Assembly: GCF_017873625.1 (NCBI RefSeq)
Contig: NZ_JAGGKL010000003.1
Coordinates: 169,883-233,882 of the forward strand
DNA from: Methanobacterium petrolearium
GTDB lineage: Archaea; Methanobacteriota; Methanobacteria; Methanobacteriales; Methanobacteriaceae
Direction: 5' to 3'
DNA length: 64,000 nt
Made by a program: the position numbers and the translations under genes. This document shows, piece after piece, positions 16,079-25,274 of the stretch. How positions within the stretch are numbered: the first letter of the stretch is position 1; each line of letters starts with the position of its first letter. Under the pieces are notes generated by a model. It was given only the letters and a program-made list of their open reading frames with translations. It did no database searches and was not told where the DNA came from.

Positions 16079-17956
16079 TTATTTTATTATATCGTTTCCA
16101 TTAAACCACCAAAAGAATAACGAAACTCCCCATATACGACGTATCGACTCATAACTTGCAATTCCCTTACTATATTCTTGATAAATACTGTTAAGGCTGT
16201 CAAGATCTATGTACTCTTTGAGTTCTTTGTTATTTAAGATTTTTTCCTCTAAAAAACTTTTTTCGAATAACATTAGATTTTTTTCTAAAACTGGACTTAA
16301 AATTGCTTTATCCGCACGCCATTGAATTTCTTTAGGTAATATACCACTCATTGCAATTCGTAATATGTACCTACTCCAACCAAATTTAAATTTCATTTCA
16401 GTGGGTATGGCATAACAAAATTCAATGAGTCTTTTATCTAAAAAAGGATATCGGGGCTCAATAGAAAAAGCTGAGATAGTTTTATCTAACATCCTTAAAG
16501 GAGAAAGATTCTCCGTGGTAAGGAGGTAATAATGATATTTTTTAGCAGTATCTGCTTCAGAAATAGGGTCTAAATAAAAATCTTCCCAAAGTTTTTTAGC
16601 ATTTAACTGCCTTGCCATGTCTTTATTAAGAATAAATGTTTTTGATTTTTTTTCAGATAGAAATAGCATATTTTTGAGATTTTTTGGAATCAATGGAAAG
16701 ATAACATTCCATAAGAATAGTTTATTAAACCCCAAATCAACCCGATTGGAATAACCATTAATCTCATTAATAAGTTTTTTCCACTTAAATGATGCAGCAA
16801 GATCCCGAAGATAATTAGTTCCATATGAAATTACTGCATCTCCACCAGAACCACTTAATACAATACGAATATCTTTTCGTTGCATTTTTTTATACAACTT
16901 CCATAAAATTGTCATGAATGGTGTAATGAATGGCTGTTCTTGGTACCATAAAATTGTTCTCATTTGTTCAAATGGACTAATATTATCACCAACTATAAAG
17001 TGTGGTTCAATTCCATCCATATCGGTAACCTTTTTAATATAATAACGTTCATCACATTGAGTAAACTCATCAAAAACATATGAAAATGTGTTGATGGAAT
17101 CAAAACTTGTATTTTTTTTCTTGTTCATAATTTCTTTTGCCATGCATACAATTGAAGATGAGTCTAATCCACCACTCAATTGGAATCCAATAGGATATGC
17201 GCTTCTTAAACGACAGTTTATTGATGTTGAAAAAATACTACGAAAAGTTTTAATGTAATCTTCTTCTGAATCCATTACTAACTGAGCGTTCGGATTTAGT
17301 TCCCAATATTTGATTATTTCATTATGATTGTAGTCAATGGAAAAAGAATTAGCTGGACTAAAACTATAAATATCTTCATAAAATGTTAATTCATTATCAT
17401 AAACATCCATCAAGTAAAACAATAATGCTTTTTGATTCAATTTGTGTGGAATTTCAGATAGGTCAAAGAATGGTTTTATTTCTGTAGAAAAGAAAAAATA
17501 AGTTTTAGATAAAAAATAATACAACGGTTTCACACCAACATGATCTAGGGCACCAAATAATTTCTCACTATTTTTATCCCATATCACAAAAGCAAAATCC
17601 CCTAAAAGCTCTTCTGGGCACTTATCACCCCACTTCTCATAGGCTTTTAGAATAAAGTAACTATCTGAAACATGCTCCTTGTCTTCTATTCCTAACGTAG
17701 GTGCAAGTTCTTTCCGGTTATCGATCCTTGCATCTGCGGTTATAACCAATCCGGATTCCTTATCTTCAAAGGGAAGTTCTTCATGGAGGGATTCTGGTGT
17801 TGTGTGGAGCATCTGGTGGCCGAAAGCCACTGGTCCCTCACACCAGGTTCGGGATCCATCCGGTCCCCTATGAGCTATCTTTTCATTCATCTTCTTGATG
17901 TCTTCGGGGTCAACATCCCGCCCATCCCGTCTGAAAATACCTGTTATTCCACTCAT
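16079..17956 (-). CDS. Asparagine-synthetase-like lasso cyclase (C protein)
   Basis: The 625-residue protein has an N-terminal Ntn glutaminase-like domain (about 1-200) and a C-terminal ATP-PP synthetase domain with FQLSGGLDSSSIVCMA and LSGSGGDAVISYG. It begins MSGITGIF: the Cys2 nucleophile of true glutamine-hydrolysing asparagine synthetases is Ser, as expected of lasso cyclases, which adenylate a Glu/Asp side chain and join it to the Gly1 amine without using glutamine. It lies 95 nt downstream of the B1 gene on the same strand and converges on the kinase gene. Glycan-amidating AsnB paralogs are an alternative, but the precursor, B1 and B2 favour the cyclase. Confidence 0.85.
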   Translation of the reverse strand: MSGITGIFRRDGRDVDPEDIKKMNEKIAHRGPDGSRTWCEGPVAFGHQMLHTTPESLHEELPFEDKESGLVITADARIDNRKELAPTLGIEDKEHVSDSYFILKAYEKWGDKCPEELLGDFAFVIWDKNSEKLFGALDHVGVKPLYYFLSKTYFFFSTEIKPFFDLSEIPHKLNQKALLFYLMDVYDNELTFYEDIYSFSPANSFSIDYNHNEIIKYWELNPNAQLVMDSEEDYIKTFRSIFSTSINCRLRSAYPIGFQLSGGLDSSSIVCMAKEIMNKKKNTSFDSINTFSYVFDEFTQCDERYYIKKVTDMDGIEPHFIVGDNISPFEQMRTILWYQEQPFITPFMTILWKLYKKMQRKDIRIVLSGSGGDAVISYGTNYLRDLAASFKWKKLINEINGYSNRVDLGFNKLFLWNVIFPLIPKNLKNMLFLSEKKSKTFILNKDMARQLNAKKLWEDFYLDPISEADTAKKYHYYLLTTENLSPLRMLDKTISAFSIEPRYPFLDKRLIEFCYAIPTEMKFKFGWSRYILRIAMSGILPKEIQWRADKAILSPVLEKNLMLFEKSFLEEKILNNKELKEYIDLDSLNSIYQEYSKGIASYESIRRIWGVSLFFWWFNGNDIIK

Positions 17957-18051
17957 AAAAGCCCAACAAAATCTTTAATTAATTAAAGAAAGAATTATTT
18001 TATCTCCAACACATTTTAAACCTTAAAATTATTATTTAATTCATTTAAAAA

Positions 18052-18339
18052 TTAACCATCATCTTCAACATCGATCAACCCTTTCTCAGCAAGTTCATGC
18101 AACAATTCAAACAAATCCTGTTCACATTCCTCTTTTTCCACATCATATTCTGCTAAAATAGCATCTCTTACTTGGTTAATGGTTTTAGGTTCCTTTATCT
18201 CTTCCCAGATAAAAGCACCCACAGGGTTCAAACCATAATAAATCCCATCTTCCATTCCCAAGAGAACCATTTCATCATCCACTTTACAGTAAACATAATC
18301 TTTATTCACAGTTACCCTGGTAGAACCTAATAATTCCAT
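18052..18339 (-). CDS. PqqD-like lasso B1 protein (RiPP recognition element)
   Basis: The 95-residue protein is a PqqD-fold winged-helix domain. It contains VYCKVDDEMVLLGMEDGIYYGLNPVGAFIWEEI and a helical half with INQVRDAILAEYDV and DLFELLHELAEKGLI. In lasso systems this domain binds the Tyr/Pro/Leu part of the leader and delivers the precursor to B2 and C. It is the first gene of a two-gene operon with the cyclase. The gene order B1-C, with B2-D elsewhere in the island, shows a cluster split into blocks. Confidence 0.85.
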   Translation of the reverse strand: MELLGSTRVTVNKDYVYCKVDDEMVLLGMEDGIYYGLNPVGAFIWEEIKEPKTINQVRDAILAEYDVEKEECEQDLFELLHELAEKGLIDVEDDG

Positions 18340-18653
18340 TTTATATCTCCCACATTTAACTCCATAAAAATATTATATAAACCCCCGAAAATATCTAAGC
18401 AAATATTAAATAGTTCCATGGGTAATTCCATCACATTCTAACCACCAAGTATCCTCCCCATCCTAAATATAGTTTATGGGAGGTTTTATAGATGCTGATT
18501 TTTTATCAAATAATTCCTTTTTCATCAGATGATTCTCAAAAAAGTTTTAAAAAAGTAGTCTAAAAGAGGTAAAGCTATTGTAAATAGAAAAAACGTTTAA
18601 AAAAAACATAAAATATTAAAAATAAAAAAATGATGGGAGGTAAAAAACCAATT
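18340..18653. other. Intergenic region without a clear gene
   Basis: About 310 nt between the B1 start and the end of the secreted-protein gene. The part next to B1 would hold its promoter; an AT-rich TATTATATAAA stretch near 18370 is a candidate TATA. The part near 18585-18630 is A-rich on the plus strand, i.e. T-rich in the sense of the upstream minus-strand gene, and fits an archaeal terminator. A 20-codon minus-strand frame at 18463-18525 has no recognisable motif. Confidence 0.4.
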
Positions 18654-19418
18654 TTATTCCCTTTTAGATATCACTGTTCCACCCATTAACATCAGCATTC
18701 CTGAGGCAAGAGAGGCTAATGGTACACTTGGGTCCTCTGTTGTGTCTGTGTTTCCGGTTGGAGTGTTAGTTTCAGTGCCTGATGTTTCAGTGGTTTCAGT
18801 TGTGGTTTCAGTTGTTCCTGCACTACCAGTTTCCGTCACTGTATCTCCTTCTAGAGTGGATGTTGATTCTGTTAAAAATTCTTCTTCTGGACTTCCACTG
18901 GCCATGGCTTCAGGTGAACTATCAAAGGTTTCCACAGTTCCAGAAACATCATATTCATAGTAAACCCCATTTAACATACAGTTAATCAGGGTTAACTGAC
19001 CATTGTTGTTAATGGTGAATGCATTTTCATCCCGGGTCCAGATAGCCATGTTCTCCAGAACCACACTCACACCAGAAGGAACAATGATAACTCCGTCGAT
19101 GGTGTCATAGCCAATATTGGTGTCTGTGGGGTAACTGGTCACACCAGAAATAGTTAAATCTTTAGTTACATAAATCTGTTCAAGGTAGTTCACGGGTTGA
19201 AGCTGAATATGGTGACCACTTAAAGTGTCCTCATCATCAATGGCATCCTGTATTGCTGTGGTACTATTAAATGTCTCACCAGTTTCTACCACTAATGGAG
19301 TTGTGTTTACATCATCCACCACTGCCCTGGCAGAAACTGCTCCGCTGAAGGCAAACACAAGTAGGAAAGCGAACATGCAAAAGGCAAGTTTCAACTGCAC
19401 GTTTTTACTCATTTTCAT
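18654..19418 (-). CDS. Secreted surface protein with C-terminal membrane anchor
   Basis: The 254-residue product has a signal peptide ending near SGAVSA. A beta-helix-like central part follows (TAIQDAIDDEDTLSGHHIQLQPVNY, ITISG-type turns, NNNGQLTLINCMLNG), as in pectin-lyase-fold adhesins. Then comes a long Thr/Glu/Ser-rich linker (about 175-230) and a C-terminal hydrophobic segment ending in a basic KRE tail. I start at the ATG at 19418, five bases after a GAAGGTGG ribosome binding site. The linker probably spans the cell wall. Two GTGA-N6-TCAC-type dyads lie upstream, as for the large adhesin. Confidence 0.7.
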   Translation of the reverse strand: MKMSKNVQLKLAFCMFAFLLVFAFSGAVSARAVVDDVNTTPLVVETGETFNSTTAIQDAIDDEDTLSGHHIQLQPVNYLEQIYVTKDLTISGVTSYPTDTNIGYDTIDGVIIVPSGVSVVLENMAIWTRDENAFTINNNGQLTLINCMLNGVYYEYDVSGTVETFDSSPEAMASGSPEEEFLTESTSTLEGDTVTETGSAGTTETTTETTETSGTETNTPTGNTDTTEDPSVPLASLASGMLMLMGGTVISKRE

Positions 19419-19499
19419 TCTTTCCACCTTCTATAAATTACACATATTCTCTATTACTTACCCTGTCTTCACAAGTGGTTATAATTTAATGACAATTTA

Positions 19500-19536
19500 G
19501 TGACAATAGTCACAAAACTGTGTGAGAATCCGCACA
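19500..19536. promoter_or_regulatory. Two GTGA-N6-TCAC-type dyads upstream of the secreted protein gene
   Basis: GTGA-CAATAG-TCAC (19500-19513) is perfect. TGTGA-GAATCC-GCACA (19521-19536) has one mismatch. They lie upstream of a TATA-like AAATTATAA on the minus strand (about 19479-19487), the same relative position as at the large adhesin gene. The remaining sequence up to 19788 is AT-rich and shows no gene. Confidence 0.55.
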
Positions 19537-19788
19537 AAAAAATGAATTTTCGCACCATAAAAAGCTAAATCATTTACTATCCTTTTAAAAAAATTTAGAA
19601 AATAAAATAAAGGCAAATTAGGAAATATACAAAAAATTTAAACTTTTTAATCAGGATTTACCATGGATTTTTCCTGAAAAATGTTCACATTGTGGAACAA
19701 AAAATGTTGTAAGAAAGCCATATTGTTATTAAAAAAAAGGGTTTTTTTGAAGGAAAATTATTAATAATTTATCGGTTGCTAAAAATCC

Positions 19789-20688
19789 CTAATCCCCACG
19801 TTCCAAATCATCTTCAATCATCTTCACCAGTTCCTGTATTTTCCCAAAGGAATGGGTTATTTCCAGCTGTTTCACAGTTACATTGTTCACCAGCTGGGCA
19901 CAATGGATTAAATTCTCCTTTTGAGTGGTGTGCTGGAAAATCCTGTTGGCCACTGAATGCCTGATAAGATCCATCAAATTCTCCTGTGACTTTAAAGTAG
20001 ATATCCCCATTGTATCACCCTTTTCAATAACATATATTCTCTCACATATCAATGGCTCCGGGGAAAAACCATGGGATGCATCACAGAATATCTTCCCTAC
20101 GATGGTCCTTATGGGGGTTAAAATATCCGTGTTATCCTTAACCAGGTTATAAGAATCTTCATTTAAACGTACATGAGGGTAACCCGGATAGACCACTGGC
20201 TTACCTTCTTTATTGAATTTTATGGCCAGTATATCATCAGTCACCAGTGGGTAACCATCCTTATACAGATTAATAGCTGTGGTGGATTTGCCATTACCCC
20301 GGTAACCTAAAAAGGCAACTGCAACACCATTGACATTGACTGAACTACCATGCAAGACCAGGAATCCACGCTGATGCAGTAAGAGTGCCATCACAGGGCC
20401 CAGGAGAAAAGGTATTATGTTAACTTCATCTGAACCATCCAGATCAGCAATTGGTTCCACACATACCAGTTCACCTTTACTGATCTTAACTTTTCCAATA
20501 TCCTCCCACCAGAGGTAAACCTCTCCATCAGTTACCCTGTAGTTGGGGCCTTCCACTTCTCCAGTTAATGGAAGGTTTACTGTTCCTAGAATGATCTTTA
20601 CATCAGGATTACCTAAACCCGCCATCATGCCGGGAAGTTCTATTTCTGATAGAATTTCAAGTCCAAATGCTTTATAATAATACATCAA
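19789..20688 (-). CDS. HprK-like kinase
   Basis: The 299-residue protein is a close relative of the kinase at 15103. It has the N-terminal YYYKAFGLEILSEIELPG, LVLHGSSVNVNGVAVAFLGYRGNGKST (canonical Walker A near residue 135) and YPLVTDDILAIKF. The motifs are intact, so it should bind and use ATP. It stands alone on the minus strand at the far edge of the lasso island, with no operon partner. Two complete copies in one locus may mean two substrates or sequential modification. Confidence 0.7.
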   Translation of the reverse strand: MMYYYKAFGLEILSEIELPGMMAGLGNPDVKIILGTVNLPLTGEVEGPNYRVTDGEVYLWWEDIGKVKISKGELVCVEPIADLDGSDEVNIIPFLLGPVMALLLHQRGFLVLHGSSVNVNGVAVAFLGYRGNGKSTTAINLYKDGYPLVTDDILAIKFNKEGKPVVYPGYPHVRLNEDSYNLVKDNTDILTPIRTIVGKIFCDASHGFSPEPLICERIYVIEKGDTMGISTLKSQENLMDLIRHSVANRIFQHTTQKENLIHCAQLVNNVTVKQLEITHSFGKIQELVKMIEDDLERGD

Positions 20689-20835
20689 ATTTACTCCGTA
20701 AGATTACTATATATGGATATTTAGTTGTTTTTTCATAAGTATTTTCCATTATCTGGTCTTAAACCTTATTCATCCCTGAAGATAATCTATTAAATCATTA
20801 TTAAGTATTTATACATCCTCATCCCAATACAGTCT

Positions 20836-23145
20836 ATGAAACTTTCATATCAGAAAGACCTTTTACTGGTTATTATTATCAGTCTAACAGTACTTACCAT
20901 GAGCTGGCTTAGATTAATAACTAGTGATCTTTTAACTTTCATACAGTACGTTTCAATCTTATTGTTACCAGGTTATGCCCTCATGACTGCCATCTGGCCC
21001 ACTGATGAGAAAATTGGCTGGTCAATGCGTGCAGGAGTGGGTTTTGTCCTGGGACTGTTTTTCGTTTTATTTTTACCATTGATCTTCAACTCTTTTAACA
21101 TTGGATACCTCAGTGGAAACCTCACCAACATATTCCTATGTATGAGTGTGCTCCTATCTTTAATAGCTATGGCCCGCCGAACAGAACCATTTGAGGATGA
21201 ACCTCCTGCAGAGGGAGTCCAACTCACTTTGGAAGAATCTATTCAAAGAGCAGCAGATATGAGGCATAGAGTTGTAGAAGAACATGAAGACGAGTATGAT
21301 GAGGAATATTCTGAAGAAGAATATCCTGGAGAGTCTGAATACTACGACGAAGATTATGAAGATGAAGATTATGAAGATGAAGATTATGAAGATGAAGATT
21401 ATGAAGATGAAGAAGTCTCTGACGAGCCAATAGAAAGATATGACGAAACCCCTTATGATGAAGAATCGTCTGAAGATGAAGAAGAAATTGAAGAATCTGA
21501 AGAAGAATATGAAGATTTAAAGGGAGAAAAACCCCTCCAATATAAACGGATGCAGGAAAGGGGTTACCTTGACGAAGACCCCCATGAGGATGAAAGACAT
21601 GAAAGTGTGCCTTTCCGGGTGGAGGAACCCATTAAAACAGAGCTATCCCCAACAGAATATGAAGAAGAAATAGACAGACCATTTTGGATGGAAGAAAACG
21701 TCCAAAAAAAGCCTGGTTTTAAAAATTGGGACCAACTCATTATCATCTTTTCATGTGGCATATCTTTATTCTTCCTCTATTTCAATCCCCTCAATAACAC
21801 CATCAGTACCACTATTTTCTTCATTATTCTCCTATTCACACTTGGTTATGAAGGGTTAACCATCATCTTCCCTGATAAATCCAGGGTCACTTCAAATAAA
21901 ATCATTCCAGCCAGTGTAATTACTGCCATCATTCTTTTTACCATCTCATTCCTGGCATGGAGCAGTGGTTTCCTTCCAGATGTACCTAAATACTTGACAC
22001 AAATATTGTTTGTTGCAACCATCATCATACTAGCCGGGGCATTTATACGTAAATTACGCAAGAGGGATGCAATTGAAGAATATGAAGAAGAAATTTCAGC
22101 TGAACCCATTCCATCTGAAGAAATCCAAACAGAAGAACCAGGAAAAGAAGAAGTTCATGATGCTGCTGAAAGGCCTCCTTTAAAATCTGATGAAAAAACT
22201 GATGAAAAATCAGCAGAAAAATCAGCCCCTGCAAAAAAAACTGTGGAAATTGTTGATGATAAAAAAGTGCATAAAGAACCCCCTACTTATAAACCCCGTA
22301 ACTATTACACAGATATTATCCTAATAGTGGCTTTAACCCTGTTTACTGCTGCTTTTGTACTCATACCCCCACTTAACAAGACCTTCATCAGGACTATCCT
22401 TGGAATTTTACTGGTACTGTTCATCCCTGGTTATTCACTTATTGCTGCCCTCTTCCCTAAATGGGGAGACCTGGATGGTATTGAAAGAACAGCACTAAGT
22501 TTTGGTTTAAGCATTGCAGTAACCCCTCTAATTGGTTTAGGACTTAACTACACACCCTGGGGCATCCGACTGGATCCCATACTCATCAGCCTCACTATAT
22601 TCACCATTGCCATGTGCATAATCGCCTATCTGCGAAGGAGCAGATTACATGAACAGGAGCGTTTCTTTGTACCAATTGCAGGATTTATCCGCAAAGCCAA
22701 AGGATCCTTCAAGAGTGAATCAAAAACTGAGAAAATACTTTCAGTTATTCTCATCCTCAGCATAGTTCTGGCTATTTCCACCACAGCATACATTATTGTT
22801 AAACCCAAAGAGGGTGAAAAATTCACTGAATTCTACATCCTGGGACCCAATGGTACAGCCAGTGATTACCCCACTAACCTCACCGCTGGACAGAATGGTA
22901 GTGTGATTATTGGGGTGGTGAACCATGAATACGCCACCAAGGATTATCAAGTAGTGGTTACAGTTAATAACAGGACGCTAAAAAATGAAACAATAACCCT
23001 GAATAACAGTCAGAAGGTGGAAATACCCTTTAATTTCACTACTGGAACAGCAGGCGAAAAGAAAATGGAGTTCTCACTCTATAAATTACCTGATCAGGAC
23101 ACTGTGTATAGATCCTTGCACTTGTGGCTGAATATAACCGGATGA
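20836..23145 (+). CDS. DUF1616-type membrane protein with acidic repeats
   Basis: The 769-residue protein contains three membrane blocks (about 8-115, 295-400 and 490-660) separated by long cytoplasmic-type charged regions. The first linker is extremely acidic and includes five short YEDED repeats encoded by 15-bp tandem units near 21350-21415. The second linker is Glu/Lys-rich. Blocks one and three each contain LLLPGYALMTAIWP- and LFIPGYSLIAALFP-like motifs of DUF1616. The C-terminal 110 residues form an extracellular beta domain (AGQNGSVIIGVVNHEYATKDYQV). Function unknown; possibly linked to surface biogenesis. Confidence 0.7.
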   Translation: MKLSYQKDLLLVIIISLTVLTMSWLRLITSDLLTFIQYVSILLLPGYALMTAIWPTDEKIGWSMRAGVGFVLGLFFVLFLPLIFNSFNIGYLSGNLTNIFLCMSVLLSLIAMARRTEPFEDEPPAEGVQLTLEESIQRAADMRHRVVEEHEDEYDEEYSEEEYPGESEYYDEDYEDEDYEDEDYEDEDYEDEEVSDEPIERYDETPYDEESSEDEEEIEESEEEYEDLKGEKPLQYKRMQERGYLDEDPHEDERHESVPFRVEEPIKTELSPTEYEEEIDRPFWMEENVQKKPGFKNWDQLIIIFSCGISLFFLYFNPLNNTISTTIFFIILLFTLGYEGLTIIFPDKSRVTSNKIIPASVITAIILFTISFLAWSSGFLPDVPKYLTQILFVATIIILAGAFIRKLRKRDAIEEYEEEISAEPIPSEEIQTEEPGKEEVHDAAERPPLKSDEKTDEKSAEKSAPAKKTVEIVDDKKVHKEPPTYKPRNYYTDIILIVALTLFTAAFVLIPPLNKTFIRTILGILLVLFIPGYSLIAALFPKWGDLDGIERTALSFGLSIAVTPLIGLGLNYTPWGIRLDPILISLTIFTIAMCIIAYLRRSRLHEQERFFVPIAGFIRKAKGSFKSESKTEKILSVILILSIVLAISTTAYIIVKPKEGEKFTEFYILGPNGTASDYPTNLTAGQNGSVIIGVVNHEYATKDYQVVVTVNNRTLKNETITLNNSQKVEIPFNFTTGTAGEKKMEFSLYKLPDQDTVYRSLHLWLNITG

Positions 23146-23406
23146 TTTAGCATAATTCAACGAATAGTTTAAATTAACCACAATCTTAATGAACAAAGAT
23201 ATAATTTAGATGATTTAACTAAAAACGCCATTATTTACTCAAGATCATTATTTCAGAAAAGTTTATTTATTAGTAAAAAAATAAATTTTATATTAATGTT
23301 AGTATTTGTTCTCATGTTGAAAGATAGACAGAATAATTGTTAGACAGAACAAATATTGCTAAAAAAAGGAAAATATTATATATTATGAAAAAAAGAAGGT
23401 ATATCC
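23146..23406. other. Intergenic region with promoter of the 23407-24383 pair
   Basis: About 260 nt of AT-rich sequence. AAAATATTATATATTATG near 23371-23388 is a TATA candidate for the small membrane protein. I see no RNA gene or repeat here. Confidence 0.35.
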
Positions 23407-23700
23407 ATGATATCAACTGTAACCACGACCACAACTACAACCACTACCACTGCAGCCACATCCGCAACTTCGGCTACAGCTGCTGCCACTACAGCAGTAA
23501 CTTCGGCGGATATTTTAGGCTACAGTTTAATTGCTGTGGTTGCTCTCATAGCTTTTCTGGCATTGAAGGAAATCTTAAGTTCTGAAGCCAGCAAAAATAG
23601 TAAAATTAACACCTTTATCAACAGCTCTAATGTAGCTATATTACCATTACTGTTTGTTTTTGGCGCAGTAGTTGCCTATAAAGTTGTTACTGTGATCTAG
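23407..23700 (+). CDS. Small Thr/Ala-rich membrane protein
   Basis: This 97-residue protein has a Thr-rich then Ala/Thr-rich N-terminal third and two hydrophobic helices (about 36-55 and 75-95). GAAGGT upstream of ATG 23407 supports the start. It is followed 11 nt later by a lipoprotein gene on the same strand, so the two are probably co-transcribed. No family recognised. The low-complexity N-terminus may be exposed outside. Confidence 0.55.
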   Translation: MISTVTTTTTTTTTTAATSATSATAAATTAVTSADILGYSLIAVVALIAFLALKEILSSEASKNSKINTFINSSNVAILPLLFVFGAVVAYKVVTVI

Positions 23701-23711
23701 GGGTGGTTTAA

Positions 23712-24383
23712 ATGAGAAAAGATTTAGGATTATTGGCTGTCCTGGCAGTAGTCATAGTGGTTGTGGCTGTATCAGGATGCTCTGACAATGGTACAAACGA
23801 TTCTAACACTAATGTTAATGCTATAAACGAAAAAAGCACTAAAGTTGCCATCTATAACAATGGTACCACCTGGGCCCATGCAGAACTGGTGGCCAATGCC
23901 ACTCATAAAAATGGAACTAACATGACTATCTGGGCAGATACCTTTATAGAGCCCAATGGAAACCTGACTATTGATTTATCAGAAATACTGGGATACGGTA
24001 ACGAACCTTTACCTGCAGGAACCACCATACGTGTGCAATCCTGGAAAGGTCTTTTCAACGAGACTAATGGTGTTGGTGATGAAGGAACCCTTAACATAAG
24101 CTTCCAGGGTTGGTCCAATAACCGATACCCCAATGCTACTGACCAGTTTACCCCAGTAACTTTCAACCCATTAACCATCAACACACTACCCGCTAATGTC
24201 ACTGAAAGCATCGCATATATAGCAACAACACCAGAAGAACTAGCTAACATACACTCAATTGACACATCCGATGAGGAACCCCTCTATGAGGAAGAATTAA
24301 TTGTTGTAAATGCTGATGGAAGCGTTACCATCACCATTACTCAAGTTCCTGAACTGTGTCAGGCAATTTCAAGTATTGTATAA
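23712..24383 (+). CDS. Putative secreted lipoprotein
   Basis: The 223-residue product has a hydrophobic N-terminus and a VAVSGC lipobox-like site, followed by an Asn/Thr-rich spacer and a beta-rich domain (AIYNNGTTWAHAELVANATHKNG, GTTIRVQSWKGLFNET). It may be an extracellular lipid-anchored protein. GGGGTGG upstream sets the start at 23712. It is the second gene of a two-gene unit with the small membrane protein, and a T-rich terminator follows. Family not recognised. Confidence 0.6.
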   Translation: MRKDLGLLAVLAVVIVVVAVSGCSDNGTNDSNTNVNAINEKSTKVAIYNNGTTWAHAELVANATHKNGTNMTIWADTFIEPNGNLTIDLSEILGYGNEPLPAGTTIRVQSWKGLFNETNGVGDEGTLNISFQGWSNNRYPNATDQFTPVTFNPLTINTLPANVTESIAYIATTPEELANIHSIDTSDEEPLYEEELIVVNADGSVTITITQVPELCQAISSIV

Positions 24384-24399
24384 AAACAATACAAAACCC

Positions 24400-24418
24400 T
24401 CTTTTTTTATTTTATTTT
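24400..24418 (+). terminator. T-rich archaeal terminator
   Basis: A run of T residues interrupted by single A bases (CTTTTTTTATTTTATTTTG) starts 17 nt after the lipoprotein stop codon. This is the usual archaeal termination signal. Confidence 0.5.
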
Positions 24419-24474
24419 GAACTATTTTTGAACCTCTAAAAAGATTTATCTATCCTTGAAATAATCTGATTAAC

Positions 24475-25089
24475 ATGAATAAGAAAATCCTGATCCTAGT
24501 GATAGTTTTAGTTGCAATTGCAGGTTTAGCCGTACTGGAAGTCACCACCGGCTTTTTTAGTGCAATGGCCTTTGATCAGATCACCTACAACTACTCATCT
24601 AAAGTATGGATACCACCCACAAATCCTGAAGATCCCAATTCTGCATCAATGGGGGGATACTATAAGATCAATGGAAAAGGACGAGACTTTAACCTCTTCT
24701 TAAAACTCAGTGGTGCTGAAAAATCTGAAAGTCCTCTGGATTACACCGAAGATGGACTCAGAGGTACTGGAAGAATTGATGAGATTAAAGTAACCCCCGG
24801 AACCATCTATGCCCTCCTCACCAAAGATATTAAGGGGGCTATGTTCAACACAACTTTCAAGGGAAATATGAACCTATCCTGCGCTGCATGGACTGGTAAA
24901 ACCAACTTCCAGAATGATGGGAAGACTTTTGGAGGCAATTTCACCATTGACGGAGTTATGACTGATTGGGAAGGTACTTACACATTAAAACATGAGGGTT
25001 TCCGTATTTTAGGAACAAGTGATTTCATATATTACCCGAACAACCAGACATCCCAATCAAAAAGAGTTCATAAAACATATTATCTTTAA
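24475..25089 (+). CDS. Secreted or membrane-anchored protein of unknown function
   Basis: A 204-residue protein begins with two lysines and a hydrophobic segment (ILILVIVLVAIAGLAVL), which is a signal or anchor, followed by a beta-rich domain with repeated short Gly/Lys/Thr turns (MGGYYKINGKGRDFNLFLKLSG, FGGNFTIDGVMTDWEGTYTLKHEG). It stands alone between two oppositely organised units and is followed by a T-run near 25096. No family is recognised. Confidence 0.55.
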   Translation: MNKKILILVIVLVAIAGLAVLEVTTGFFSAMAFDQITYNYSSKVWIPPTNPEDPNSASMGGYYKINGKGRDFNLFLKLSGAEKSESPLDYTEDGLRGTGRIDEIKVTPGTIYALLTKDIKGAMFNTTFKGNMNLSCAAWTGKTNFQNDGKTFGGNFTIDGVMTDWEGTYTLKHEGFRILGTSDFIYYPNNQTSQSKRVHKTYYL

Positions 25090-25274
25090 TAACTTACTTT
25101 TTTTTTAAATCCAATATGATTTAAATTCTCAGATATTCAACCATGATAAAAAATAAATTTTACATTAAATCAATTCAATTTTCATAAATAAAGGTTAAAA
25201 TTCATTTTTAGAATGAAAAAATAAATTATTGAATACCATTAATCAAATACTTTATAATTTATATTGATACTACT

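Noticed and set aside
18463..18525. 20-codon minus-strand frame upstream of B1 as another RiPP precursor
   Set aside because: It has no Tyr-Pro-Leu leader pattern and no Gly start/acidic acceptor pair, and the ribosome binding site is weak.
23337..23585. 82-residue ORF overlapping the small membrane protein gene
   Set aside because: It is an alternative frame rich in His/Asn/Tyr from the ACN-repeat region; the 23407 frame has the ribosome binding site and membrane helices.
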